64,000 nucleotides of DNA, from assembly GCA_023634235.1 (NCBI GenBank), contig JAMKCF010000011.1, positions 1,878,001 to 1,942,000 of the forward strand. The letters run 5' to 3'. The translations under genes and the position numbers were made by a program. The stretch's first letter is position 1, and every line of letters begins with the position of its first letter. The notes under the pieces were generated by a model, which worked only from the letters and a program-made list of their open reading frames with translations, had not been told where the DNA came from and searched no databases. This document shows, one piece after another, positions 1 through 11,701 of the stretch. Source of the DNA: Pisaster brevispinus (lineage: Eukaryota > Echinodermata > Asteroidea > Forcipulatida > Asteriidae).

Positions 1-1523
1 CAGCAAGAAAATTTGGGGGGTAATTTCAGTACGCTTGGAAGACTTTCGATTATTCCTTTGAGTATTTTTCAATATTTCAAATTTAATGAGGATCGGGAAC
101 CTTATAAATGGGATGCGCACCCTCCAACAAAACACGGGACACCGTGACTTTCCGATAGGACATGGCGTACGACAGAGGGCGTGCTTGCTAAAAAAATTAA
201 ATGCTGAAGACTTCAATCTGCGCACCTCCTAACGGGTAACAATTCTTTTAATTCGGGTTAGGATAACATTTATTTATGAGTTTATTTCGCTCATTTTATT
301 CAGAACGGATTTTAAATAATGCGCATTTAGAAGGCAATAATTGGTCTGATTAAAAACAAAAACGGACAAACCAATTAATTTGTTACACACAAAATGTAAT
401 CATGTTGACTGTGTACAATTGCACGCACACTACACTCAGCATCTAATCTTCCACCCTGAAAAAGTAGACCCAATGAAAGCCAACAATTCTATCAATATTG
501 TTGCAAATGACTATTATAATATCCAAAAGTTGTTCAATCCGATGATAAACTATGGCATTTTGTAGTGTGTAAAGTATTTACACGTAAAAAGAGAAGGTCC
601 TAAACATTAGGGTAAAATCATTAACCGCGCACGAATTTTGTGGAATAATTCCCACAATTGCTCTTTAATCGATATTAAGATTTGACTTTGAAAGGGGAAT
701 GTTTCCAGGACCCTTCATCGTAACTCCCTTATCGATTAGGAGTATCGATCATGGTTGATTGTTACTGTTCACCATGCAACGGCCCATTACAGTGTTCCTT
801 ACGTGTACGGATGTCGTCATTTCTCACAACACATCTCGCTGAAACACTAAACAAGAGTAAGTTTATGGTTTTTATGTTTCATTTTAAATACATTCATTGT
901 GTGTTTTGTGTTGGATCAAGTGTGAAGGTGATTCGACCATAAAAAGAACTGACAGTACGGCAAGTAGGTGATGGAATTGTGCTTATTGTGATACAAGCAT
1001 AGAATGATGGCCCACCCACAGTCAGAATATGTCTTGAGACAGATAATTTGGCTGTAGGGCCATCGCAGATCTTTCCTTTGACAAAAATTAATGTAGATTA
1101 CCAAGAAATGGCAGCCATTTTGAAATATTGTAAAATTGCTTTTTGTTCTACCTATATTTTCTCAAAGGTCAAATCTGCGATGGCCCTATAGCTTAATATT
1201 TCCCCGATGACATACTGTGTGCCAAATTATATGCTTGACTCACAAATGCACAATTCCCATAGATATTTCCCCTATCTGCTCAACTAAAGGTTTCTAATCG
1301 CAAACCACACGTGTATGCTTAGTGTATGACTTGCAAAAACAAGAAAGTATACACTATTGCTTATAAAGAGGTACACAGCGTTGATTGGTTTGTATAATCG
1401 GCAGAGATCAACATTATTATATCCCAATGTCTTACAGTTCTAGTGACTGTTTAGTATTAACAGCACTCGACAGGAACAACCAGAACATCTCTTATTGTTG
1501 ATCAAAACTACTTTTGTTTTCAG
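1..1523. other. Upstream flank or intron of the TMEM79-like gene
   Basis: No convincing coding exon is seen here. The first recognisable exon begins after the acceptor at 1521-1523 with two bases of a split codon, so at least one upstream exon must exist. It is either left of the window or a short exon here that I cannot identify. Open frames such as 380-565 and 751-942 have no recognisable protein features. The stretch 956-1262 is a foldback repeat. The remainder is AT-rich unique-looking sequence. Confidence 0.6.
956..1262. repeat. Foldback (inverted-repeat) element, family F, copy 1
   Basis: The two halves are imperfect reverse complements. The left part (about 969-1090) contains TAGGGCCATCGCAGAT and the right part (about 1150-1260) contains ATCTGCGATGGCCCTA. 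The outer ends pair as well (GGAATTGTGC at the left, GCACAATTCC at the right). Related sequence occurs at about 3440-3750 and 23700-23905, so this is a dispersed, probably MITE-like element. No transposase is encoded. Confidence 0.7.
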
Positions 1524-1835
1524 AGAATTCTTATCATCCGGTCGCAATCACGAAGCCGGGCCAGATGCTGCGAAAGGTTACCTCTGAGGATGCTTCAGAG
1601 AAGACCCTCCCCAACATGAGTCCCGAGTTGGACAGATCCTTCCAGTTCCAGGCCAAGACCCGTATGAATGTCTTGGGTATGATGCTGACGGTCAGTACCT
1701 TCTTCATCGTGCCCGTTCTGACCTACGTGGGCTTCTTCTTCTTACCGGTGAAGGTGCCGCCTCTATTCGGCATGGCCGAGCGGCTCGCGTTCGCTCTCAG
1801 GTGTCAGGGCTGGGCAATCATCCCGTTTGCTCTCG
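1524..1835 (+). CDS. TMEM79-like: TMEM79-like, internal exon A
   Basis: The acceptor TTTTGTTTTCAG precedes 1524 and the donor GTGAGT begins at 1836. The first two bases (AG) complete a codon from an unseen exon; the exon then encodes 103 residues and one base of the next codon (phase 1). A polar N-terminal segment (residues 1-46) leads into a hydrophobic helix (47-73), then a short PVKVPP loop and the start of a second helix (AERLAFALRCQGWAIIPFAL). In-frame reading past the donor stops at 1868-1870, so the spliced reading is preferred. Confidence 0.85.
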
Positions 1836-4012
1836 GTGAGTCTTACAGCTTCAACTCTATCGTGTATTAGATTTAGGGTCATCCTTTGGTAATAACTGTT
1901 TAATTTCTATCCAAAAGCCTCCTTGTTGTAAAAATGGTAATGCTAGTAAGAATCCTACGAAATTATTTCGACTGAAGTTCACCCGTTGACTGGAAATCAA
2001 TGAAAGTATGTCGAAAAATGTTGGCCTCTAAACCTCACCTCAAGGCAAGTTTTTGAGGCTAAAATTTCTCTGGTGTCCGTTTGTAAATGCTATGGCCGGA
2101 GATGCGGTTGGTACCCGGTGTCACCTCACTAAACCTGGATAGGGTTGGCGTTTTTTAATGAAAATACCCTGACAGATTTGTTCAGTTTTCTCAGCATGTA
2201 GACACTGTATTTAACTGAAACTTTCACACGTAACTTTTGTTGTATCTTTCTAAAATGACAATTTTGTCTATAAATCAGCATGTCGTTGAAAAACCGATCT
2301 TTGACCCTACCTTTAAATAATACCGGGTAACGATCATGTGATTCCCAAACCGCAACAGCTATTTTTGTGAATAATATTTGGTCACGTCACACAGAACACG
2401 TTTATGGGGTGCACACATTCCACTTTTTGCATCCCTGTGGCGACATCTTTGTTCTTTTCTTTGTCCCTGTAGTTAAGAACCACTGACTCAATATAGACTT
2501 TGTACACAAAATTCCTTGTGGAGCAACCCAGTCTCTAAAATTCCCCTATGGAGACCCTTTGTGTTCCCTTTTCTGTTTTGTTCTCGGGTCTCCGTAAGGA
2601 TAGTGAAAACCACGTAGCTTGACTATATGTACAACCTTTTTGTATCTGCAGGCATACTCTCTCTCATGGTTGGGCGTCTTAGAGGCAAGGAACCTAAAGA
2701 TCTTGTGGCTACTGAGCACTACGTTCGCCACACCATGGAGCAGTACATCATGCTCTTCATTAATACCGTTGTCATGGCAACCTTCGTCCCGGATGAATTT
2801 CTCAAGATGGTACCCGTGTGCGTTGGCATCTGGGTGATTGGTCGGTAAGTCTCAGTCGCAATAATTCTTCCTCTTCTGCACGGAAAAATATATAATTATT
2901 TCAGCAAAATCAACTTGATTTTTTTTTCTTGAAGGTTACTGAACTCGAGCTTTACACTCTAGGTGTTTCCACCTCTGAATGTATCATTGATGATTGGTTA
3001 CAATTAGATTATTTAATTGAAACAATTTGTTTGATGGCTTAACAATTCATCGGTTTTTACAACAACACAAAAATGTTTATTCAAATCCTGTTGTTTCCAT
3101 TTAACACATCAAACAATACAATCTATGAATATATCACATTTTCTTGGTCGTGATTTGGATGTGTTCTCGTCATTTCTCCTTTTTCTGTTCTACTTATTAG
3201 AAAGCATCAATTATTATTATTTTTTTTAAATTGCGAGGTTCGTTAAGAGATAATTTTGATTTTGCAAATCAAAAAAATAAATAAATAAATAAATCGGGTG
3301 TTGGGTGACACATCAGTAGTTCGGGTGGGGAATATCGCATGGAACTTGTATCTTGTTGAATAAAAAAAACCTTTCAACTTAACATACATCATGCACATCT
3401 TTTTGAGATCAAATACACATTGTTAGTAGGCCAGACTGCCGAGAGGAAATTAATGTTCGGGGAGATACAAACATAGAATTTGGCACGCAGTGAGAGTAGG
3501 TCCTGTGCCATGGGAAAGACACTTGGCTATAGGGCCATCACAAGTCTGTCCTTTGTAAAACTTTGTTTAAAAAAATATGTAGAATACAAAGCAATTTGGC
3601 TGCCAGTGCTTGCTATTCTGAATATACTTTGTCAAATGACACATCTGTGGTGACCCTACAGCCATTAATATCTTTCTCATAACATACTGTGTGCAAAATG
3701 TCATGCTTGTACCATCAGAGGCACCATCCCATCACCTACCTGCCGCATTACGTTGTATTCCATACGCAATATAAACGTCGTCATGATGTGCTTTAAAAAC
3801 AACAACAACAAAAACACGATGTTATTACCGACCTCATTATTCTTGTTTCTTATTTTTTTTCTTCCAGTTTCATTTACTGGGCCTCGTACTCCATTCGACC
3901 CAAGTACCGCGGGTTCACCTACGGCATCGCCATGTTACCCAATATCGGCATGATGGTGTACAATCTGATCGCTATGTTCGACCCAGGCTTTACCCACGGG
4001 TTGCATAAGTAA
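1524..4012 (+). CDS. TMEM79-like: TMEM79-like (MAPEG-domain) multi-pass membrane protein gene, 3' part
   Basis: Coding join 1524-1835, 2652-2844, 3868-4012, stop TAA at 4010-4012. It reads 215 complete codons after a split first codon; the N-terminus and initiator Met are not in a recognised exon. All junctions are GT-AG with polypyrimidine acceptors, and the phases agree (1, then 2). Numbering from 1526, there are about five hydrophobic segments: 47-73, 87-112, 135-149, 154-175 and 182-202. The ending RFIYWASYS..KYRGFTYGIA.LP with N.IAMF fits the C-terminal region of TMEM79 (mattrin), a MAPEG-superfamily member as I recall the family. In vertebrates TMEM79 acts in the Golgi/secretory pathway; the role in an invertebrate is unknown. 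The start of the next gene is 8.4 kb downstream on the same strand. Alternative: another MAPEG-like membrane protein. Confidence 0.8.
1836..2651 (+). other. TMEM79-like intron A-B
   Basis: GT-AG intron of 816 bp. It contains a right-hand fragment of the family-G MITE (about 2085-2320). No open frame with recognisable content. Confidence 0.75.
2085..2320 (-). mobile_element. MITE family G fragment
   Basis: The block reads GGTTGGTACCCGGTGTCACC, then TTCTCAGCATGTAGACACTG and GAAACTTTCACA, and ends GACCCTACCTTTAA. The same blocks recur at 10732-10930, 28920-29125 (same orientation) and 16203-16462, 35640-35825 (opposite orientation). The terminal TAAAGGTAGGGTC (complement of the right end) is the shared inverted terminus of this family. 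Confidence 0.7.
2652..2844 (+). CDS. TMEM79-like: TMEM79-like, internal exon B
   Basis: Acceptor TGTATCTGCAG ends at 2651 and donor GTAAGT starts at 2845. The exon completes a split Gly codon and encodes GILSLMVGRLRGKEPKDL followed by VATEHYVRHTMEQYIMLF and INTVVMATFVPDEF, ending in two bases of an Arg codon (phase 2). The charged loop between helices (RLRGKEPKD) and the TMEQYIMLFINTVVMATFVP segment match the MAPEG-like core of TMEM79 as I know it. An overlapping frame (2619-2837) is a shadow. Confidence 0.87.
2845..3867 (+). other. TMEM79-like intron B-C
   Basis: GT-AG intron of 1,023 bp. It holds short A/T-rich simple tracts (about 3205-3295) and a second copy of foldback family F (about 3440-3750). 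A long pyrimidine tract precedes the acceptor at 3866-3867. Confidence 0.75.
3440..3750. repeat. Foldback element, family F, copy 2
   Basis: It contains GGCTATAGGGCCATCACA on the left and TGTGGTGACCCTACAGCC on the right, and ends with CATCCCATCACCTACCTGCC, the counterpart of the left end of copy 1. Arms are imperfect inverted repeats of about 120 bp. Confidence 0.65.
3868..4012 (+). CDS. TMEM79-like: TMEM79-like, terminal exon C
   Basis: Acceptor CTTCCAG ends at 3867. The exon completes the Arg codon and reads FIYWASYSIRPKYRGF, then TYGIAMLPNIGMMVYNLIAM, then FDPGFTHGLHK and TAA. It is the most family-diagnostic part (aromatic FIYW, RGF.YG, a last helix ending in an AMF motif). Human TMEM79 has a longer C-terminal tail; here only about ten residues follow the last helix. 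Confidence 0.87.
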
Positions 4013-4500
4013 AACATCCTACAAGTTGGTTTCACGAAAGTGGGTAGGATTTTAATGCATTAGATCGTCCCATCGGGTGCCCAACTGTTGTTTCAGTGCT
4101 TTGGATGGTAAATATAGGTTATCCCGGCCATTTTCGGCAACAGGCAGCCTATTTCACTTTCATGCATTCGTATCAAAGCGATTTCCTCTTCTGTTGAAAA
4201 CGTCATTCAATTTCACTTTGAGGCATGCAAATATTTAGCCTTATTATTCAGTTAACCTTGCAGGACGTTCTTTTTATCGAAATGGAAATCGGCATTCAAA
4301 TTAGCAGAGTAGAAGCAACTAGACCCTATTTAATTTTTGCGAAAAGCTGCTGCGAATATAAATGCTAATAGATGGATTCTTAGATTGGATGGATTGGGTA
4401 ACTTTTTTTGATCGCATGACACAAAAGAACAATTGCTAACACAATTAAATGAAGTGGTTTGGGGTTGTTTTTTTTTAGCTTCCGATTTCGCGCGATATAG

Positions 4501-4506
4501 AATAAA
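4501..4506 (+). promoter_or_regulatory. Candidate polyadenylation hexamer of the TMEM79-like gene
   Basis: First canonical AATAAA after the stop codon that I noticed, about 490 bp downstream. The hexamer alone is weak evidence, and others occur by chance in this AT-rich DNA. Confidence 0.25.
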
Positions 4507-7500
4507 TGAGGACGTTGGCATTGGCTGTTTTTGTCAACTTCAAAAAATGACCGGGAAATCCTATAGCAATGTTTTCCTTGAACGTGATTGATTTTTTAGA
4601 CGTCTTGGGGGAAAAATAGATAGATTAATACATTTAGGAGCCTACTGCTTTAGTTGATGTCTTTGGTTATAAAAATAGTATTTCTTTAGCTGTTGCTATT
4701 ATTCTTTCGTCACCATTGAACAATGGTTGCCATTCTTTAAAATGTTGAAAAGGAGTTCATTAAAAGTTACATAGAAAAGACTTCTTAGAAACAAATTATG
4801 GGAAAACGGTTGCATTGTTGGCCAACGGAAAAGAAGAAAAACTACAAGGGAAACTGACCGAGTGAATTTTCAAAAATTGGATTAACATCGGATTAAAATC
4901 GGATTAACATACCGGCGCTCTATAAAAATAGAAGATGAGGTGAAATAGCAATGTAGATTTTTAACTTACATGAATTTAGTATAACAATTTGGTGTGTATT
5001 TAATTGATAAAGGTTTGTGATTGGTTTAAATCTTTCTATACCTAATCCATAAGTGCAAAAACACAGACGATGATTATTAGTAAATAAATAAACGACTGCC
5101 AAAAATACAAAGTAGGCCCTAAACTGTTTATGCAAATTTTTTATCTTGTATAGTTTATAATCCTTGATTAAAATAATGATGGTGATTTGACAAAATAAAT
5201 AAACATTATTTATGCCTCTAATTTGTCAGATTTTGAAATTTGTTTATTGCGATGTCCAAGCAAAGCTAATGATGATTTTTATTATAATTAATTAGGCCTT
5301 CTACACCACCCAGGAGACACTTGATTTCCTTCCATATCTTTCCTTGTTTTCGAACTCCAATATTATTTAATTTTGACAAACATGGCATAGTGTAGTAATG
5401 GGATTTTGGCTCTCAATCTGAAGTCTGTGAACAATAACAAAAAATACATCAAAACTTAATATTAAAACAAAACTTTTATGCAGTTTCTTTTGGGGTACAC
5501 TAAGATAGAGAGAAACTCACGTGCGAAGCCTTTTGTAAACCCTACAGCTTTTTTTTGGGGGGGGGGGGGGTAAATCAAAGATTTGAAGGCCATTACTTTT
5601 GTGGAGTGTTGAAAAATAGTCTTATAGTACTAATAAGCCCCTAGGGTTGTTGACTTTTAACCAGGAGAGTTTGGGGGTACACTAGCCCTCTAAAAATTGC
5701 CCTATTTTGCTTTTTCTTCTTCAAGATGGAGCGTGGCCAATTTACTCGCGTTGAGGGATGAATATTTTATTTTGGATGAGATTAGCTCAAAAGCTGAATG
5801 GCTATCGTACAAAAAAAAATGAGATTAGTTGTTGTCAGAAAATATAATTATTTGATTTGTTTTCAAGAAACCGAGAAACTGAGACTAAGTAGAATTTTTG
5901 AATATTAAAACTTTGTATTTGTTGCTTTGGAAAGCTTAAAATAAATAAGTTGTATAGGTGCACCCTGTGATTAACCATAAAATGAGGAGTGTGCCCTCTC
6001 TTATTTACTTTGTTTTTTCTCGTTCGCGCGGACGACACTCAAAAGCGCGCCCTCTTTTTTCCCCACCCGGGAAATATCTGTTTATGTTTACACTTGAGAC
6101 ATCTGGAGCGAGCCAGAGTGCACACACACATGCGTGTTTGGTGTTTAGACCTAAATAGACTTGTGGATGGAGCAATAAGAACGGCAGGCTGAGCGGTCGA
6201 ACTTTATCAAGGTTTCTTCTATGAAACGACTTGACTTGTGGCGGTCATCGCATTCACTGTTGAAGAATAAGGGCTTGCCTGTCAAAACAGAGGTAAGTGG
6301 ATTGAATAATTGACGTAAGGAGAGTTTTTAGTCATAAATTAGGACCCCGGCCAGGGTCGAGCTTCGGAGTGAGCCGAGACCCAGGTACTGTTGCCACTTC
6401 CTTGACTTAGTTCAGTTGATGATCCCATTCCACGGTGCTATACGGCGAGGTCATGGCGAAAGACTTCCTTGGTATGGGCCGGCTCTATACCCGCAACAAT
6501 ACACACACGAGCACCTTGCAGTTTCTCAGTTTTTAGCGAACTATCAATTTTGTGTAATGTGATATACAAACAAAATGGTAAAATTCAAATCATCTGTTTT
6601 TAAAAACTAGTATTACTATTAGTAATAAATAAAAGCAGAGTTTTGGTCCAACTCATATTTTTGTAGAATAATAATTCAACATTCGTTTAGTTTTCAGTTA
6701 ATTTGTATGTGGAGTACACACAATTGTTTACTCCTTCAATACATTTTGGCAGTGGATATTAATATACCAAGGATGGCAATAATCATCCAATTGTTATTTT
6801 ACCGTACTGCAATTTCTGTCTTTATTTCCCTTAATTTTTTTTTTTAATATTACTAGAAAAATAACAATATTCTTATTTTTGGGATTCAAATGTGAAGTGT
6901 TTTTGATATTTGGCAAGCTGTAGGCTACGTTCAGCAGGCTATGTGTAGAGGTGGTAGTTTAATTCGTGATATTATGTTGGCTACTCGTATGCACAAAAGA
7001 GGGCGCTATACAGCCTGCCGGCAAAGTAGCGTTTCGAAAGATTTTACTGTTGCCGGTGAAATATCCACTGCCTATAAATGGGAAATAAATATGCTGCTTG
7101 TTGGAGTCACATCAAACATGTTGGTGAGTGTTCACTTTTCGTAATGAAATTTCATTCACACTCGGTGTGAGATTGAAGCAAAACGAGGTGAGTGCCTAAT
7201 ATTATGTAGAATGCCTGGTGTGAATTATTGTGCAGCACAGCTTTGTAAGGTCATGTAGGGGCCACCAATCACCAGTCTTGGCAATATAGCAGATCAGATA
7301 CACTGTACTCCTCTTGTTGCATCTGGAGATGTTCCAGTTGACTGGCAAAAATTTACAATTCCCTCATGAGACCATCTTAATATTTAATTCCTTTACAGAG
7401 AAAACAGACCCCTTGTCCAAATACATAGACTCATTACAAGGCTGAAGCGTATTATTTGTAATAATATGTCCGTGAACTTTAGGGATTGCCTGCAAAGCCA

Positions 7501-9404
7501 TACAAAAATAACTGTAACTAAATGGTCTGGCTGATCAATGCTGAAAAAATTCACTGTCAATTCCCATATTCCTGATGAAAGGGCTATAGTTCCATTGTCA
7601 GTACAGATTCTTACATTGGCATTAAATTCTTTGATTTTATATTGTCTGTCTGATTTCTTGGTACATGTTGAATATTATTCACAGTGAAATATAATTTTAA
7701 GTCCGCCATGCCTTTGCGTAGTGCGTAATGTGCAGTTGCGCAATCTGTAAAAATGAAGGTACATGGACATAGTTCTATTTATCCATATTGCATACTGCAA
7801 TATCCGTAACAATTGTGTGCATTGCTTGGCGTGTGTTTTCATTTTAAAGGATTGCGCACTACGCATGACGCACAACGCATGAGGCATAACGTATGACGGA
7901 CACGCTGATTTTGGCCGTACACTGTGTAGTGTTGCACATGAAAAAAACATTACTAATAAGAATTGCATGCATGAATTATTATTAATTTGAAGGAAAGTTG
8001 ACGTAGAACTTGAAAAAACTAAATTATATGCATATACTGGGGGCTTTGTTCCGAGGGAAAAATTTGTTGTCCTTATAGGCCTAAGCCTACATTTCTGGTA
8101 ATGAAACCAAGGATGCCTCATAGTGAACTTAAAATGACTGTACCTCGCCAAGCTTGATGAAACCTGTAAGCAGGGGTGCTTGCTCAGAAACACTGAGGAA
8201 AACCCCTATTACATATTTACTAATACTTCTGATTTGGGGAATTATAGTGGGTTGAGCAGTGTTTGAAGAAACGTTGCTCAACTTATGACAAAGAGATGGA
8301 CAGTGTGTAAACTATTTAGTCCGACCCCCCTGGGTCTACCTTTATCCACTTGAAATGCAATCTTATCTAGTGTGTGTATTTTATACCACTGTATTAATAC
8401 AGATTATCCTTGCTGTACAGTCTCCACTTGTACAGTCTCCACATGTACACGTTTGTTCAGTTTTGTGCAGGTAGAAATAATTGTTTTTATGACCTACATG
8501 TATTTGCATTGTTACCCAGGTCTGTCATAAAGTATCGTAACAACATAAGGACAGTCACATGTACCTGCCCTTATATGTTTTTTGGTACCAAATGACTAGA
8601 CATGTAGACATACCAGTACCAACACTAACACTGACACTGAACAGAAATTTAAAAAATAAACTTTCAGAGATGAAAAATGTTTCATTTGTGACATTGGATC
8701 CTACATATCAAGAATAACCTCTTGCTGACCTCATTTTACAGATGCAATTCTTGTTTTTCCTTTTTTTTTTTTTTTGGGGGGGGGGTGGGGTAAGATTTGA
8801 TTCACGCATGATTGGTTTATTCCACTGTAGGCTTGTGCAGCGTTCGTTCTCTCACAAGCACACAGTCAAATGATTTAGGAGGCCCGGTAAAAAATATTGG
8901 GTAAATTGAAGAGCTGGGAGGGTTTGTACATGTATGAAGCATTAGTATAACTTCTAACAGCATTTTGTTTCCTCCTCATTATGATATTTACATATCTTTG
9001 ACTGGACTTACTATATTGCCAGTTTTGATTGTCAATATTTCTGGCCCGGTACACCAATTTGAGCTGGCGTTTGTTTATGACGGAAAAGAAAATGAATCCA
9101 GATTTATAAATGAAATATCTGGAACGTACCCACAGTACAGTCACCTTAAAATGAAAATGAAAATGCTTAACCAAAAATGAAATTGTAGGCCTATTAATCT
9201 AAAAATAAAACCATCAACATATTCTTTATAAATAAAATGTAATGTGCAGGTATTTTTTTATGGTGAATATGAACATATGAATTTTTAGTCTCTGAAAGTT
9301 TGACACCAGTTACTTGTATAATATTTCCATTTGAAGTAATGCCATTGAAGCTTCATGTTCTTACAAAGTACTTTGATATCTAAGTACAATATAAGAACCT
9401 ATGC

Positions 9405-9447
9405 CCCCAAGCCTCGACCTGACCTGACGTCAGGTCGAGGCTTGGGG
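9405..9447. repeat. Perfect 19-bp inverted repeat (hairpin)
   Basis: The arms CCCCAAGCCTCGACCTGAC and GTCAGGTCGAGGCTTGGGG are exact reverse complements with 5 bases (CTGAC) between. It is GC-rich in AT-rich surroundings and lies just before a 12-13 base C tract (about 9467-9479). It could be the collapsed core of a foldback element or a structured-RNA stem. Confidence 0.85.
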
Positions 9448-10104
9448 CTGGTCCTCTGGCAGCATGCCCCCCCCCCCCCTGACAAAGTCATCAACACGTA
9501 TTGTTGTAAATTGTTGTTAAAATGTAATTTGCAAATTAAAAAGCTGAGACCCAAAATGATTTTGTAAAGTATTTGTAAACAATTTACCTTGTACAATTTC
9601 AAAGGCAGTTTGGCTAGAATGTGGCCTAATTTATCCATTATCCTCTTCTTTATGCAACTCCACAACAAATTGTTTGGACTTGGATATTAAGATTAGAATG
9701 CTTGACCTGATGATAAGCACTTGTTGTTTTGACATACCGGCCCCAGTCCTTATGAATCCTTCACTTTGGCAATTGGGTAGAAGGATTTGGGATTGAAAGA
9801 GTTAAGACCAACCAACTGCAGTAAAACCACAGGTGACAGGAAGGGGTTAAAAATGTTTAATGTTTTGTACATTTTTGGCCAGAACATTCTGGTCAACAAT
9901 TTACAAAACATCTAATGTTTAAAACTTGACTATTGTACAACTGATTTTTATTTTATTTTTTTAATTTTTTATATTTTTTTATACAGTACAACGGAAATAG
10001 GATGGCTTTTAAAATATTAATAAATAAACAATTAAATAAATAAATAATTACATAAATAATGTTGTCTTTTAAAGGCTAGTGTTAAAATGCAATATCATTC
10101 AGTG

Positions 10105-10372
10105 GTAACACATGAAGAAAAAAACTGTTATTCTCGCCATCCGTGCCTGAAACACTGGGATGAATCCCTTCTCTTAACGATAAATCTATTGGGTTCTTTT
10201 ACATGCACTACACAATACATGGGCTTAATGTCCCATCCGAAGGATGAAGCAATAATGGTCAAGTGTCTTGCTTTAAGGACACAAGTGTCAAGACCGGGAC
10301 TCGAACCTACACTCTGCTGATCAGAAACACTAGAGCTTGGGTCTGGTGAGCTTGACTGCTCGGCGATGACAC
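10105..10372 (-). mobile_element. tRNA-Leu-like SINE (family S1), reverse copy
   Basis: The reverse complement has a tRNA-like head with an A box (GCCGAGCAGTCAAG near 10354-10367) and a B box (GGTTCGAGTCC-like, at 10295-10306), a tRNA-Leu-like long variable arm, and then the body ACACTTGTGTCC..AAGCAAGACACTTGACC found in other S1 copies. An AT-rich tail (AAATAAAT repeats, about 10015-10060) lies on the expected 3' side. Confidence 0.75.
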
Positions 10373-10628
10373 GCCAGGGTCATTAACTTAATGCCCCTTG
10401 AATTGTTCCAGTTAAAAAATAAGCGACATCCTAAAATACAGTTTCTTTTCTCAGAGTGGGTAGGCCACAATTTTGTTTCCCTGAAAAAAATCTTTATGGA
10501 GGGTGTGTTAAAAAAACAAACCAGAAATCGATACTAAATCCTTCATTTCAATCCTGTCATTTTAGAACCATTTATTGGAAAAAATTTCATTTGGAATGTA
10601 AGCAGGTCTGATTCTTCGATGAAGAATG

Positions 10629-10705
10629 TCATGGTCTAGCGGGCTAGAGCACCACCCTCAAGCTGTGGTGTTTCTGATCAGTAGAGTGTGGACTCGAACC
10701 CCAAT
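10629..10705 (+). mobile_element. SINE S1, truncated head
   Basis: Forward copy of the tRNA-like head only (GGTCTAGCGGGCTAGAGCAC, then GTGTTTCTGATCAGTAGAG and GGACTCGAACCCC). The body is absent, and family-G MITE sequence begins about 30 bp later. Confidence 0.65.
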
Positions 10706-10731
10706 CTTCTGAGGGTTGCGGTCAGTTCGCG

Positions 10732-10930
10732 AATGTGGTGGCCAGAGATGCTATTGGCACCCGCTGTCACCTCGCTAAACGTGGATAGATTCAATGTACA
10801 TATACTTGTGAAAATTCTGTGACACTGTTTTCAGCTGAATCTTCCAAATGTGACTTTTATTTTGTATTTTTCTTTATCATTTTGCCTACAGATCAGCGTT
10901 TGATACATTGACAAAAACCAATCCATAACA
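10732..10930 (-). mobile_element. MITE family G fragment
   Basis: Contains TGGCACCCGCTGTCACCTCG, then GTGACACTGTTTTCAGCTGA and GATCAGCGTTTGATACATTG, in the same order as in 2085-2320 and 28920-29125. It ends in a diverged inverted terminus. Confidence 0.65.
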
Positions 10931-11640
10931 TAGATCTTTAAGCATTTATTTATAAGTTCTTGGCTTTTTTGTTTCGAACCTAATCAAAGCAGGGTTTTTT
11001 TTCTTCTTTTTTTTCGTTTTTTTTAATCGCGAACAGCAGAATCTAGGAAAAAAAAACATGTGTTGCAAGATTGACATGTGGTCTGATGTTCAAAATGATT
11101 TTTCATAAAACCTTTCAACAGCAACAAAATGATTGAGTGCAGCGCAACAAGTGCATTATAAGAGTCAGTGCCTGGAGGGGAATACTGAACTGTGCTAGAG
11201 CATTTTGTTTTTCAACAGTGTGGCATCTATTTTTAAGATACATTGCAGATATGATAAATGGCATGGTGTTCCAGACACAAATTAATTATTTTAATTCACA
11301 CACACAAAATAAAACCTTGAAATATGCTAAAATTAACTGGATGTTTCCGTGGCGGTAACACTAAAGTCGCTGAAATTGGAATCTGCCCGGTGACACTGTG
11401 CATATAACTCACTGCACCCTAAATTTAAATAATTCAAATTACAGCGACTGGCAGACAAAAGAGAAAATAACGACCAAAATCAATATTTGTCAATGGACAT
11501 AATTGGCATTGTGTTGTACACGTTCCTCCTGTTGGACTCTCATATGTACAATGATCATGTGTGGTACCAGTTTATCCATGTGTAATCCCTACATACTGCA
11601 TACAAAGTCCAACCGCAGTCATTGAGCTGTGATGATTTAT

Positions 11641-11701
11641 AATACTAGCTCCGCCCAGCCACGCGACGCACCAATAATAACCATTGAGTGCGGCCACGTG
11701 C
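11641..11701 (+). promoter_or_regulatory. Candidate promoter-type motif cluster upstream of RASGRF
   Basis: Within 50 bp are a CCGCCC GC box (11651-11656), a CCAAT box (11671-11675) and a CACGTG E-box (11695-11700), with several CpGs in otherwise AT-rich DNA. The cluster lies about 690 bp before the RASGRF ATG. This is a motif observation only; no transcription start can be read from sequence. Confidence 0.3.

Noticed and set aside
1524..4012. First thought: a sideroflexin or microsomal glutathione transferase
   Set aside because: The helix order and the RFIYW..RGF.YG ending fit TMEM79 better; sideroflexin signature motifs are not present.
7675..8193. 172-codon frame on the minus strand
   Set aside because: No domain, no splice or promoter support, Cys/His/Ser-rich random composition, and it covers a GCGTAGTGCG-type inverted repeat region (7717-7885).
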